Positions 1-6,640 of a DNA stretch of 6,640 nucleotides are shown one piece after another. Under the pieces are notes generated by a model. That model made no database searches. It was not told the origin of the DNA and saw only the letters and a program-made list of their open reading frames with translations. Position 1 is the first letter of the stretch. Each line of letters begins with the position of its first letter. This DNA is from Actinomycetota bacterium (GTDB taxonomy: Bacteria > Actinomycetota > Acidimicrobiia > Acidimicrobiales > Ilumatobacteraceae): positions 1-6,640 of the forward strand of contig WLEG01000103.1 in the NCBI GenBank assembly GCA_009704425.1, given 5' to 3'. Made by a program: the position numbers and the translations under genes.

Positions 1-1363
1 GGTCGTACATACGAATCAGATAACGATCCGCCGGGTCGAGCTCCTCGCGAAGCTGGGGCGCCAGCATCGACACGATCCGCGAGTCGGTCGCGCCGGGAAG
101 TCGCAGTCCTTCGACGGCTTGGAATGTCGTCAGGCCGACGAGGGCGACAGTCGACAGCGACGCGAGTGCGACCAGACGCCGCCCCGAGACCATGGGCATG
201 GATCGCCCGCGCAGCGACACCCGAAGACACAACGCCAGGTTCATGGCGGCCAACACCCAGAACCAGCGAATCGTGTACTCGTAGTACGGGCCGAAGATCC
301 TCGTGATCGAGACGACTCCGACCGCGATCACCACGTTCGTCAGCACCAACAAACGTCGTTCGACGGTCCCGCGACTCCGACGGATCGCCCACACGGTCAG
401 TCCGACCATCACGATGAAACCGGGCCAACGCAACCAACTGTCGTTCGACGCGTGCACGTGCGGCCCCGCCAGCCAGGGCCCGACGACGTTGTACTGCGAG
501 GTGACGATCCGCGCGGCCAGCGACAGGGCGACGTACGGCTCGTCGGGTGAGGTGAAATGCTCGCGCAGGATCGTCAGGTTTCCCGGTACGCGTCGCATCT
601 GGTCGACGATCGGCGCCGACCACATGACGAGCGTCGCCACCACACCACCGAACAGAGGCGCGCGCCACGCCCCCTTCACCGACCTGGTGTCGACGATCAG
701 CACGGCCAAGGCCGACAACAGAGCCGCCAGGACGATCACCAGGTATCCGGCATGGCACTGCACGCAGTGCGAGCCGACCGCCACCGCGATCACCCATCGC
801 CATGCGCGCACCCGCTCATCCGTGTCGGGACCGGGCGCCACAACGTCGAACAACAACAGCATCATCACCACGAACGGAAGGAACGCCATCCACACGTTCC
901 ACGGCTCCACCATGAAGTCGCTTCCCGACGAACGCAGCAGAAGGAGGATCGACAGGCCCGCGATCACACCCGCCCAACGACCCCACCGACGAACCACCAA
1001 CCACACCGCGGCGACGATCGACGCCAGATGCACCGACACGACCGAGGTCATCAGGGCCCCGCTGGTGCGACCTCCGAGCGCGTACACGGGGTACATGGCC
1101 ACCCACAGACTCGGCCCCGGATGCGATCCCTGGAATCCCGAGTCGTCGACGATTCGACCCGCCGCGCCCACCAACGGCGGATGACTCAGGAAGCCCCTCA
1201 TGTGCAGTTCCGCTTGGGCCATGTCTCCGCAGGGGAACCAGCGGGTTCCACCCAACAGAACGATCAGGGCCGCGAACATGGGAATCGACACCAGGACCGC
1301 GATCACGATCGCCACGGGGAGTGGAGCGAGTGTCCGCGGGGACCAACGGGACGTCGACGTCAC
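1..1363 (-). CDS. Polytopic GT-C-like membrane protein, putative glycosyltransferase (C-terminus cut by window edge)
   Basis: The frame opens at GTG 1363 and has no stop through position 1, giving 454 codons with the C-terminus missing. The product begins MTSTSRWSPR and has a first membrane helix at about residues 17-39. A first outer loop follows with D47 and E52 (GDMAQAELH), HPP (61-63) and HPGP (81-84). About ten further hydrophobic segments run to residue 420. They carry EPWN (153-156), SHCVQCHAGY (198-207) and SAPIVDQ followed by PGN (249-262). An acidic residue in the first outer loop plus many helices is the architecture of GT-C glycosyltransferases, which use lipid-phosphate sugar donors on the outer membrane face. 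The exact donor and acceptor cannot be read, and a non-catalytic role is possible. GTG 1363 was chosen because AGGGTGGGA lies just upstream and it follows the GT4 stop by 9 bp. The gene is in the same reading frame as the GT4 gene and is probably co-transcribed and translationally coupled with it. Family assignment is by motif and topology. Confidence 0.85.
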   Translation of the reverse strand, partial: MTSTSRWSPRTLAPLPVAIVIAVLVSIPMFAALIVLLGGTRWFPCGDMAQAELHMRGFLSHPPLVGAAGRIVDDSGFQGSHPGPSLWVAMYPVYALGGRTSGALMTSVVSVHLASIVAAVWLVVRRWGRWAGVIAGLSILLLLRSSGSDFMVEPWNVWMAFLPFVVMMLLLFDVVAPGPDTDERVRAWRWVIAVAVGSHCVQCHAGYLVIVLAALLSALAVLIVDTRSVKGAWRAPLFGGVVATLVMWSAPIVDQMRRVPGNLTILREHFTSPDEPYVALSLAARIVTSQYNVVGPWLAGPHVHASNDSWLRWPGFIVMVGLTVWAIRRSRGTVERRLLVLTNVVIAVGVVSITRIFGPYYEYTIRWFWVLAAMNLALCLRVSLRGRSMPMVSGRRLVALASLSTVALVGLTTFQAVEGLRLPGATDSRIVSMLAPQLREELDPADRYLIRMYD

Positions 1364-1365
1364 CG

Positions 1366-1374
1366 TCCCACCCT
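1366..1374 (-). promoter_or_regulatory. Ribosome-binding site for the GT-C-like gene, overlapping the GT4 stop codon
   Basis: On the minus strand AGGGTGGGA begins inside the TAG stop codon of the upstream glycosyltransferase gene. Its AGGG core ends 7 nt before GTG 1363. This is the best Shine-Dalgarno-like sequence in the window and it decides the start of the downstream gene. The overlap with the stop codon suggests translational coupling. Confidence 0.5.
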
Positions 1375-2560
1375 ACCGACCGCGTTCGCCACGTCGAGGG
1401 CGCACGACCTGGGCGTGCAGGGGTTCGAGCACACCCACCGCCAATGCGTCCCATGTGAGCATCCGCGCGCGACTCTCGGCGTCTCTCGACAATCGCGCGC
1501 GCAGTCCGTCGTTCGTGAGCACCTCGGCGATGGAGTCACCGAGCCGCTCGAGTGGTGCGAGGATTCCCGTGCGATCGTGCAGGACCGAGCATCGGTGACC
1601 GCTGATGTCGGTCGCCACCGCCGGCGTTCCACACCCGGCCGCTTCGGTGAGGGCCAAGCCCCAACCCTCGGCCAGCGACGCCGACGCCACGATCCACGAT
1701 CGTCGATAGTGATCGCGTAGCTCCTCCCGCCCGACCCTGCCGGCCAGGGTCACCCACGTCGCTTCGTGCGCGCGCACCCACTCCTCGATCGCCCCACGTT
1801 CCGGGCCGTCACCCACCAGGGTCAGGGTCAGGTTCGGCACGCGCGCCCGCGCCACTCGCACCTGCTCCAGGAGATCCACGAAACGCTTCACCGGGGCCTG
1901 TCGACCCACCGCGAGCACCGACGGGTGGTCGGTCTTGGGGCCGCCCGGCGAGAAGAAGTCGTCCACCCCGACGGGCCCGGTCGTCACCAGTTCCGGCTTC
2001 CATCCGAGGTGCAACAACTCCTCGTGGGTGTCGGTCGAGGTGGTGACCGTCGGAGTTCGCCGATACAGCGGTGGTGCCAATCGCGTCTCGATCGCGCGCC
2101 CGAGAGCGGCGACCGGCCCGGGGAACATCTGATTCCACATGGGTCCGTGGATGTGATGCAGGATCAGGATGCGAGGCTTGCGACACCACACCGGTGACAG
2201 CCACGGAACGCCGTTCCAGATCTCGACCAACGCGTCGTACGGCCCCATCCGCCCGAGGGTTTCCGACACCGCCACCCGCGGGAACACCGACATGCGACCG
2301 CCACGCCGCACGACGTCGTAACCGTGACGCTGATCCACCCGTGGCCGTCCGACGGCATGAGACGTTCGATGCATCACCGACAGTCCCGCCTCCTGCCACC
2401 GACGCATGAACTCGTCGGCGTGGTTCTCCGATCCCCCGGCTTCGGCGTCGTCGAGATCCCTCCACGCCAGAACGTGGACCCGACGAACACCGCGATTCGC
2501 CATCTCGGTGACCATCGCGCGAAGACGTTCCCCGTCACCGGGCGGTGTCGGGTCGGACAT
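1373..2560 (-). CDS. Glycosyltransferase family 4 (GT-B fold)
   Basis: The product is 395 residues, a usual length for GT4 enzymes, with no membrane helix, so it is predicted to be cytoplasmic or peripheral at the membrane. The N-terminal Rossmann-like domain has HVLAWRDLDD and the AGGSENHADEF loop (41-51), typical of the acceptor-side glycine-rich turn. It also has LILHHIHGPMW (132-142). The C-terminal donor domain shows VGRQAPVKRF (218-227), with R220 and K225 in the places that usually contact nucleotide-sugar phosphates. It continues with LVGDGPER (248-255) and EGWGLALTEAAGCGTPAVATD (starting at 298), where E298 and E306 form the EX7E motif of retaining GT4 enzymes. The expected reaction is transfer of a sugar from a nucleotide-sugar donor to a glycan or lipid acceptor; the sugar is unknown. 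The start is ATG 2560, overlapping the upstream stop as TGATG. GTG 2563 is an in-frame alternative. No strong ribosome-binding sequence is visible, so translation is probably coupled to the upstream gene. The frame stays open further upstream to 3262, but that stretch is arginine-rich nonsense over another gene. Confidence 0.93.
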   Translation of the reverse strand: MSDPTPPGDGERLRAMVTEMANRGVRRVHVLAWRDLDDAEAGGSENHADEFMRRWQEAGLSVMHRTSHAVGRPRVDQRHGYDVVRRGGRMSVFPRVAVSETLGRMGPYDALVEIWNGVPWLSPVWCRKPRILILHHIHGPMWNQMFPGPVAALGRAIETRLAPPLYRRTPTVTTSTDTHEELLHLGWKPELVTTGPVGVDDFFSPGGPKTDHPSVLAVGRQAPVKRFVDLLEQVRVARARVPNLTLTLVGDGPERGAIEEWVRAHEATWVTLAGRVGREELRDHYRRSWIVASASLAEGWGLALTEAAGCGTPAVATDISGHRCSVLHDRTGILAPLERLGDSIAEVLTNDGLRARLSRDAESRARMLTWDALAVGVLEPLHAQVVRPRRGERGR

Positions 2561-3243
2561 CACTGAACCGTGGCGACGATCAGACGGGCCACTCGTTGCT
2601 GACCGGCCGCCGTCAATCCGTCCGCGTCTCGGAGCACCACGTACCCGGGGTTGAGTCCCTCGAAGACGCAATCGTCCCACCACAGGCAATCGACCCGCTC
2701 GTCCACCGCGGTCGGATCCCCGATCAATGCCTCGGGATCGACGACGGCGACACCACGATCGATCAACGCGCGGGCGACCGGATCGTCGCGATCCGCCACC
2801 TCGAGCCCGATCACCAGCACGGCGCGGGCGCCGAACGCGTCGACGGCACCGACGATGTCGCCGGCGAGGTCCTCGGGATCGGCGCAGTCGCTCGACGCCA
2901 CGGGAGCGTGCAAGACGACGGCCCGCGTGGGCGAGATCTCGGCCGATGACACCATCTCGCGCGCCTCGCACCAGTCGGTGGGCCGTCCTCCCCAGAGCGC
3001 CGAATACCCCTCCTCGCGCAGTCGTCGCAACACCTTCTCCTCGGAGCGGGCCAACTGGCCACCACCCACCACCATCACGGCCGGGGCCGCATCGAACGAC
3101 TCCCCCCGTCCCGTGATCCCCGGCCACCACCAGTACAACGACACGACCACCGACACCGCGACCACCAACGTGCCGGTGCGACGCGAGGACCATCGACGGC
3201 GCGCTTCGACGCCGGATTCCGGGCGGTTGGTCAACTCTTCCAC
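2560..3243 (-). CDS. Membrane-anchored SGNH-hydrolase-like protein lacking catalytic residues
   Basis: The product is 227 residues if read from GTG 3243. A short arginine-rich N-terminus (14-22) precedes one hydrophobic helix at about 23-41, which implies a single membrane anchor with the rest outside. The soluble part reads as alternating strands and helices. It starts with VMVVGGGQLARS (56-67), which aligns by eye with the first SGNH block (VLVVGDSLARS). It ends with RDADGLTAAGQQRVARLI (205-222), which resembles the last block (DGVHLTPAG). The catalytic serine position is not serine (GGGQ instead of GDS) and the histidine position is G209. The protein is therefore probably not an esterase, and may bind glycan or act as a partner for the neighbouring transferases. 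C80-C160-type disulfides are possible but not evident. It is the first gene of the leftward operon and overlaps the GT4 gene by one base. The start is uncertain: TTG 3249 and TTG 3234 are in-frame alternatives and no clear ribosome-binding site is visible. The SGNH relation is tentative; the coding call is firmer. Confidence 0.75.
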   Translation of the reverse strand: MEELTNRPESGVEARRRWSSRRTGTLVVAVSVVVSLYWWWPGITGRGESFDAAPAVMVVGGGQLARSEEKVLRRLREEGYSALWGGRPTDWCEAREMVSSAEISPTRAVVLHAPVASSDCADPEDLAGDIVGAVDAFGARAVLVIGLEVADRDDPVARALIDRGVAVVDPEALIGDPTAVDERVDCLWWDDCVFEGLNPGYVVLRDADGLTAAGQQRVARLIVATVQ

Positions 3244-3244
3244 A

Positions 3245-3266
3245 GTCAATGGAAAGTACCATTGAC
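3245..3266. promoter_or_regulatory. Perfect 8-bp inverted repeat in the divergent intergenic region; candidate operator/promoter
   Basis: The arms GTCAATGG (3245-3252) and CCATTGAC (3259-3266) are exact inverted copies separated by 6 nt (AAAGTA). The site lies two bases upstream of GTG 3243 of the leftward operon and 44 bp upstream of ATG 3310 of the rightward gene. It is distinctly richer in A/T than the surrounding DNA. Its centre contains TACTTT on the minus strand (3258-3253) and TACCAT on the plus strand (3257-3262). Both fit the TANNNT pattern of actinobacterial -10 elements and point in opposite directions. Each arm also holds TTGAC. The symmetry suggests a dimeric regulator or overlapping divergent promoters. 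The repeat itself is seen directly; the function is inferred. If the leftward gene starts at TTG 3249, part of the repeat would be coding. Confidence 0.4.
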
Positions 3267-3309
3267 CAGCGACCTGCCGGGCGATACCGGCGAGGGTCCG
3301 AGACGCACG

Positions 3310-6300
3310 ATGACCACCGTTTCCCGCTCCCTCGAGGTCGTGCGCGCCCTGTCCGGCCTCGGGCGGCGCGTCACTCTCCTGCTCCTCGTGTCGCTCGTCC
3401 ACGTCGCCACGGTCATCGGCGATCTCGACGAGACCTGGTCGACTCCGTTGGTGGCACGGGTGATCGTCATTCTGTTGGCCGGGCTCCTGCTCGGATCGAT
3501 CCTCGCCACGACCGCGACTCCCGCGATCACCGACCCGCGACGACTCGCCCGCGTCGTGCTCGTCGTCTACGGCGCGTGGTGGACCACGCTGGCGATCACG
3601 GTCGTGGGCAACAACGGCGTCGACTCCGGAGTGCGCGATCTCGTCGTGCCCGCGTTGGTCTTCATCGGGTCCACCGGGATCCTCGGTACCACCGCGGGAC
3701 CCGTAGCACTCATCGCCGTCGTCACCCTGTTGGCCGTGGTCGTGTCCGATCACCGTGCGTCCGCCCACGCGGGTGGGAAGTGGCGGTCGATCATCGCTCC
3801 CGCGGGGATTCCCCGAGCCCGCCACACCCTGTCCGTGATCGTGTCGATCGGTCTCGTCACCCTCGCGCGTCCGATCACCGACCTCCTCGCCCGTCAGCAC
3901 GTCGAACGCGCGTCGATCGATTCCTCGGGTGTCGTGCGACGCCTGATCGGACCCCAACTTCCCCTGTTCGTGTGGGTCGTCGTCACGGTGACGGCACTCG
4001 CCGTGTTGCTCGGCACGTTCTGGGTCACCATCGGAGTTCGACTCGTCCGGTCGCTTCGCTGTCCGATTCCCGCGCCGCACCTGTACGCGTCGGCCCTGTC
4101 GTTGGCGTTCGTCGTGCGTCTCGTGACGTTGTTGACGGTGGCACCCACCCGCACCGACGGAGGCGATCCGCTCTTCTACCACTCCACGGCGAACCTGTTG
4201 GCCAACGGTCTGGGTTTCCCGGAGCCGTTGAACTTCATCGCCCATCAACGATGGATGGCCAGCGCCCTGCACGGTCCCTTGTATCCGTTGGTGCTCTCCT
4301 TCGGTTCACGTTTCGGCGGCACGACGTTCTTCGACCACAAGATGTTCTCGCTCGTCATCGGCACCGCGGTGGTGGCCTTCGTCGGATTGGTCGCCCGCCA
4401 GGTCGCCCAGCCCCACCGGCGGGATCGCGTGGCGATCGTGGCCATGGTGTTGGCCGCCGTCTATCCGAACCTCTGGATCATCGACGGCGTGCTGTTCCCC
4501 GAGGGATTGATGGCGTTGTGCACCACCGCCACCGTGTGGGCGGCGTTCAAGTGGAAGTCCGCGCCCGCTCGTCGGTGGGCTGTCGCCATGGGATTGCTCA
4601 CCGGCCTGGCCGCACTGACGCGCGGCGAGGGACTGTTGCTCTCGGTGCTCCTCATCGTGCCATGGGTGTTCCTGCGTCGCGATCTGCCCGTGCGCCGACG
4701 GATCGCCCACATCACCTGGGCCGCCGTGGCCTGCATCGTCGTCATCGCTCCGTGGACCATTCGCAACGCGCGCTCCTTCGAGGTGCCGGTTCCTCTGTCC
4801 ACCAACGGCAACGAACTCTTCGTGTACGCGAACTGCGACGTCGTGTACTCCGGAGAGTTCCTCGGCTTCTGGTACTTCCCGTGCCAGGAGGACCTGCGCG
4901 ATCGGGGCATCGATGCCACCGGCGACGAAGCCGAGAAGTCCTTGTTCTGGCGGGAGGTCGGCTTCGACTACGCCCGCGACAACATCGGGCAGCTCCCCAA
5001 GGTGATCGCCGCCCGCATCGGCCGCCAGTGGGAGCTCTTCCGCCCCATCCAGAACACGCAATTCGCGCCGATCGAGGGCCGCAACGAACAGGCCGCACGC
5101 GCCGGACTCCTGATGTACTACGGCCTCGCCGCGTTCTCGGTCATCGGAGTGCGTCAGCTTCGTCGTCGGCACGTGGGGCTGATCCCGTTCGCGTCGCTCT
5201 TCATCAGCGTCACCCTCACGGCGGCGTACGCCTACGGCACCACACGGTTCCGCGTTCCGGCCGAACCGGCGCTGTGCGTGTTGGCGGCCGTCGGCATGTT
5301 CCCCGTACTCGATCGACTCCGCCGACGATTCCCGTCGTCCGACGGACACGACGATCGACGCGTCGACGGACCCTCTCCCGCCGTCTTCGTTTCCGGACAG
5401 CGGCTCGACCCTCGACGCGCGTTCACCCGTTCCGCGTTGAAGGGATGGGCGTCGTTCGGCGCGGTCATGCTCGCCGTGCTGGCGGCGCTCCCCGCTCTGT
5501 TCCGTTCGGTCGGAGCCACCATGGAGGAAGGCTTCATGTTGGTCTTCCCCGAACGCGTTCTGAAGGGTGCCATCGCCAACGTCGACTTCCTCCACCTGTA
5601 CGGCCCCGGCTCGCTGCATCTCCTCGCCGGGTGGTTCGAACTCTTCGGGGTCTCGGTCACCTCCGAGCGCTGGTTCGGTTTGGGGCAGCACCTCCTCGCG
5701 ATCTCCGCCCTGTACGTGCTGGCTCGTCCGTGGGGACGCCGTGTCGCGATGGTCGTCGGCGCCGGTTCCACGTTGTTCGTCCTCACACCCATCGGACTCC
5801 AGGCCCTGGCGTGGAGTGGCGGACTGGGTCTGGCCCTCTGGTCGCTGGTCTTCTTCGTTCGATCGATCCACCGTGAGCGCGCCGGTGCGGACGCACGACT
5901 CAGCCGTCTGATCGCGGGAGTTCTGGCCGGCGTGGCCCTCACGTTCCGACCGGACCTCGTTGTCGCCCTCGTCCTGGTGGCCGCCTACTCGCTCTGGAAG
6001 CGTCCCCGTCGCACGTGGGCTCTCACGCTCGCCGGAATGGTGGTGGGCTCGACGTCTCTCTGGGTTCACCTCGTCCAGGCCGGTCCGCGGGCGGTCATCG
6101 AGGGAATGCTCGTCGACCCCGTGGTGAACCTGCGCCCGGGCCGGGAACTGCCCCGTCCTCCATCGTGGTCGCATCTCGACGGTGCGTTGCAGATCATCAG
6201 CGAGAAGGTCGCCCCGTCGTGGCCGCTCCCCCACGTCGGCGAGTCCAAGCAACTCTTCGTCTGGTTCTTCCTGCTTCCGATCTCGGCGGTGTTCGTTACG

Positions 6301-6640
6301 GGCGTCGGCGCCTTGGCCCATCGTCGATCCCGGGCCACCGACCACGCCGGACGGTCCCGGGCCACCGTGCTCATCGCCGTGGGCCTCATGTCGATCGGAC
6401 TCCTGCCCCAGGCGGTGCAACGACCCGACAGTGCCCACCTGCTCTGGGTGGCCTGTGTTCCCTGGCCGTTCCTCGTGCCCACGGTTCTGGAATGGTTGCG
6501 TTGGCGTCGACCCCGCACCCACCCGATCCCGCGGGTGGCGATCGCCGTCTCGACGCTGGCCGCATTGGTGCTCGTGGTCGCCCCCTCGTACACGGCCCGC
6601 ACCTACACGCACCTCGTGAAGGACTCCGTCACCAACGCGA
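3310..6640 (+). CDS. Giant tandem GT-C membrane protein: N-terminal helical block plus two glycosyltransferase-like modules (3' end cut)
   Basis: One frame is open from ATG 3310 to the window end, at least 1110 codons without a stop. Residues 1-250 hold about seven hydrophobic helices (near 21-37, 47-67, 81-100, 108-146, 174-192, 216-245) of unrecognised family. Module 1 (about 258-672) is GT39/ArnT-like. It has a first outer loop with D283 and D286 (TDGGDPLFYH), HGPLYP (321-326), a helix bundle with FPEG (E398) and LTRGEG (437-442), APWTIRN near 480, an outer loop with C509 and C525, and GTTRFRVPAEP near 643-653. A polar linker (about 673-711, SSDGHDDRRVDG) leads to module 2. That module has E739/E740 (MEEGFMLVFPERVLKG), LYGPGS (763-768), TFRPD (878-882) and about ten helices. 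GT-C enzymes transfer sugars from lipid-phosphate donors on the outer membrane face; donor and acceptor are unknown here. ATG 3310 is preferred over TTG 3262. The nearest purine-rich stretch, GAGGG at 3292-3296, is 13 nt away, so the ribosome-binding site is weak. The gene is divergent from the three-gene glycan operon. Coding is near certain; the function of each module is inferred. Confidence 0.9.
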   Translation, partial: MTTVSRSLEVVRALSGLGRRVTLLLLVSLVHVATVIGDLDETWSTPLVARVIVILLAGLLLGSILATTATPAITDPRRLARVVLVVYGAWWTTLAITVVGNNGVDSGVRDLVVPALVFIGSTGILGTTAGPVALIAVVTLLAVVVSDHRASAHAGGKWRSIIAPAGIPRARHTLSVIVSIGLVTLARPITDLLARQHVERASIDSSGVVRRLIGPQLPLFVWVVVTVTALAVLLGTFWVTIGVRLVRSLRCPIPAPHLYASALSLAFVVRLVTLLTVAPTRTDGGDPLFYHSTANLLANGLGFPEPLNFIAHQRWMASALHGPLYPLVLSFGSRFGGTTFFDHKMFSLVIGTAVVAFVGLVARQVAQPHRRDRVAIVAMVLAAVYPNLWIIDGVLFPEGLMALCTTATVWAAFKWKSAPARRWAVAMGLLTGLAALTRGEGLLLSVLLIVPWVFLRRDLPVRRRIAHITWAAVACIVVIAPWTIRNARSFEVPVPLSTNGNELFVYANCDVVYSGEFLGFWYFPCQEDLRDRGIDATGDEAEKSLFWREVGFDYARDNIGQLPKVIAARIGRQWELFRPIQNTQFAPIEGRNEQAARAGLLMYYGLAAFSVIGVRQLRRRHVGLIPFASLFISVTLTAAYAYGTTRFRVPAEPALCVLAAVGMFPVLDRLRRRFPSSDGHDDRRVDGPSPAVFVSGQRLDPRRAFTRSALKGWASFGAVMLAVLAALPALFRSVGATMEEGFMLVFPERVLKGAIANVDFLHLYGPGSLHLLAGWFELFGVSVTSERWFGLGQHLLAISALYVLARPWGRRVAMVVGAGSTLFVLTPIGLQALAWSGGLGLALWSLVFFVRSIHRERAGADARLSRLIAGVLAGVALTFRPDLVVALVLVAAYSLWKRPRRTWALTLAGMVVGSTSLWVHLVQAGPRAVIEGMLVDPVVNLRPGRELPRPPSWSHLDGALQIISEKVAPSWPLPHVGESKQLFVWFFLLPISAVFVTGVGALAHRRSRATDHAGRSRATVLIAVGLMSIGLLPQAVQRPDSAHLLWVACVPWPFLVPTVLEWLRWRRPRTHPIPRVAIAVSTLAALVLVVAPSYTARTYTHLVKDSVTNA

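Noticed and set aside
752..766. CVQCH (residues 200-204) in the leftward GT-C-like protein, matching a CXXCH haem c motif
   Set aside because: It sits inside or at the edge of a membrane helix in a GT-C-like protein, with no other cytochrome feature. The Q-x-H part looks like a family position, so the two cysteines are probably coincidental.
303..1184. Plus-strand open frames across 119-1720
   Set aside because: They are antisense to the GT-C-like and GT4 genes and give T/R/H/P-rich products without domains, while the minus strand gives coherent proteins throughout.
2561..3262. Upstream extension of the GT4 frame to a start at 3262
   Set aside because: The extra 234 residues are arginine/glycine-rich and lie over the SGNH-like gene, which reads sensibly in a different phase. 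The TGATG junction at 2558-2562 marks a natural start.
3262..3288. Possible plus-strand sigma-70-like promoter TTGACC (3262-3267) with GATACC (3283-3288)
   Set aside because: The spacer is only 15 nt and the -10 matches the consensus at three of six positions, too weak to list as a separate feature.
3252..4272. Upstream extension of the SGNH-like frame antisense into the giant gene
   Set aside because: The added residues are D/E/R/G/H-rich low complexity and antisense to strong coding sequence. The frame becomes protein-like only just before the membrane helix after 3243.
3249..5876. An 875-codon plus-strand frame overlapping the giant gene in another phase
   Set aside because: The translation is arginine-, proline- and histidine-rich without recognisable structure. 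It is a shifted shadow of the frame starting at 3310.
4306..6612. A 768-codon open frame antisense to the giant membrane protein gene
   Set aside because: Its product is low-complexity and rich in G, E, D, R, H and Q, with no domain or membrane pattern. The opposite strand gives a coherent membrane protein with GT-C motifs. Long antisense frames are expected in GC-rich coding DNA because stop codons are rare there.

Overview
This window is GC-rich, gene-dense bacterial DNA. It carries four protein genes, all with sequence features of cell-envelope glycan or glycolipid synthesis. Codon third positions are strongly G/C, GTG serves as a start codon, and the membrane-protein motifs (EPWN, HPGP and SAPIVDQ in one protein; NCD..Y and GTTRFR.PAEP in another) resemble large polytopic sugar-transferase-like proteins of high-GC actinobacteria. 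My impression is a lineage near Acidimicrobiia. That rests on remembered family resemblance, not on a search.

Layout. Three genes are read leftward from a short divergent intergenic region near 3244-3309. They are a 227-residue single-pass protein that looks like an SGNH hydrolase fold without its catalytic residues (2560-3243), a cytoplasmic GT-B family 4 glycosyltransferase (1373-2560), and a polytopic GT-C-like membrane protein (1363 to beyond position 1, cut by the window edge). The first two overlap by one base (TGATG). The second and third are 9 bp apart, with a ribosome-binding sequence over the stop codon, so the three very probably form one operon. Reading rightward, one giant membrane protein gene starts at 3310 and stays open to the end of the window (at least 1110 codons).

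The rightward gene is the most unusual object. One uninterrupted frame holds an N-terminal block of about 250 residues rich in membrane helices, then an apparently complete GT39/ArnT-like GT-C module (about 258-672), a polar linker (about 673-711), and a second, different GT-C module (about 712 to the window end). Each module has its own acidic first-loop motif and G-P loop motif.

A likely working picture is that the GT4 enzyme adds sugar from a nucleotide sugar on the cytoplasmic face. The GT-C proteins would use lipid-phosphate sugars on the outer face, and the SGNH-like protein would sit at the membrane as a binding or scaffold partner. This is inference from families and arrangement; no substrate can be read from the sequence. 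The 66-bp divergent spacer contains a perfect 8-bp inverted repeat, which may be an operator. There are no RNA genes, mobile elements, CRISPR arrays or terminators that I can support, and no gene-free stretch over 300 bases.
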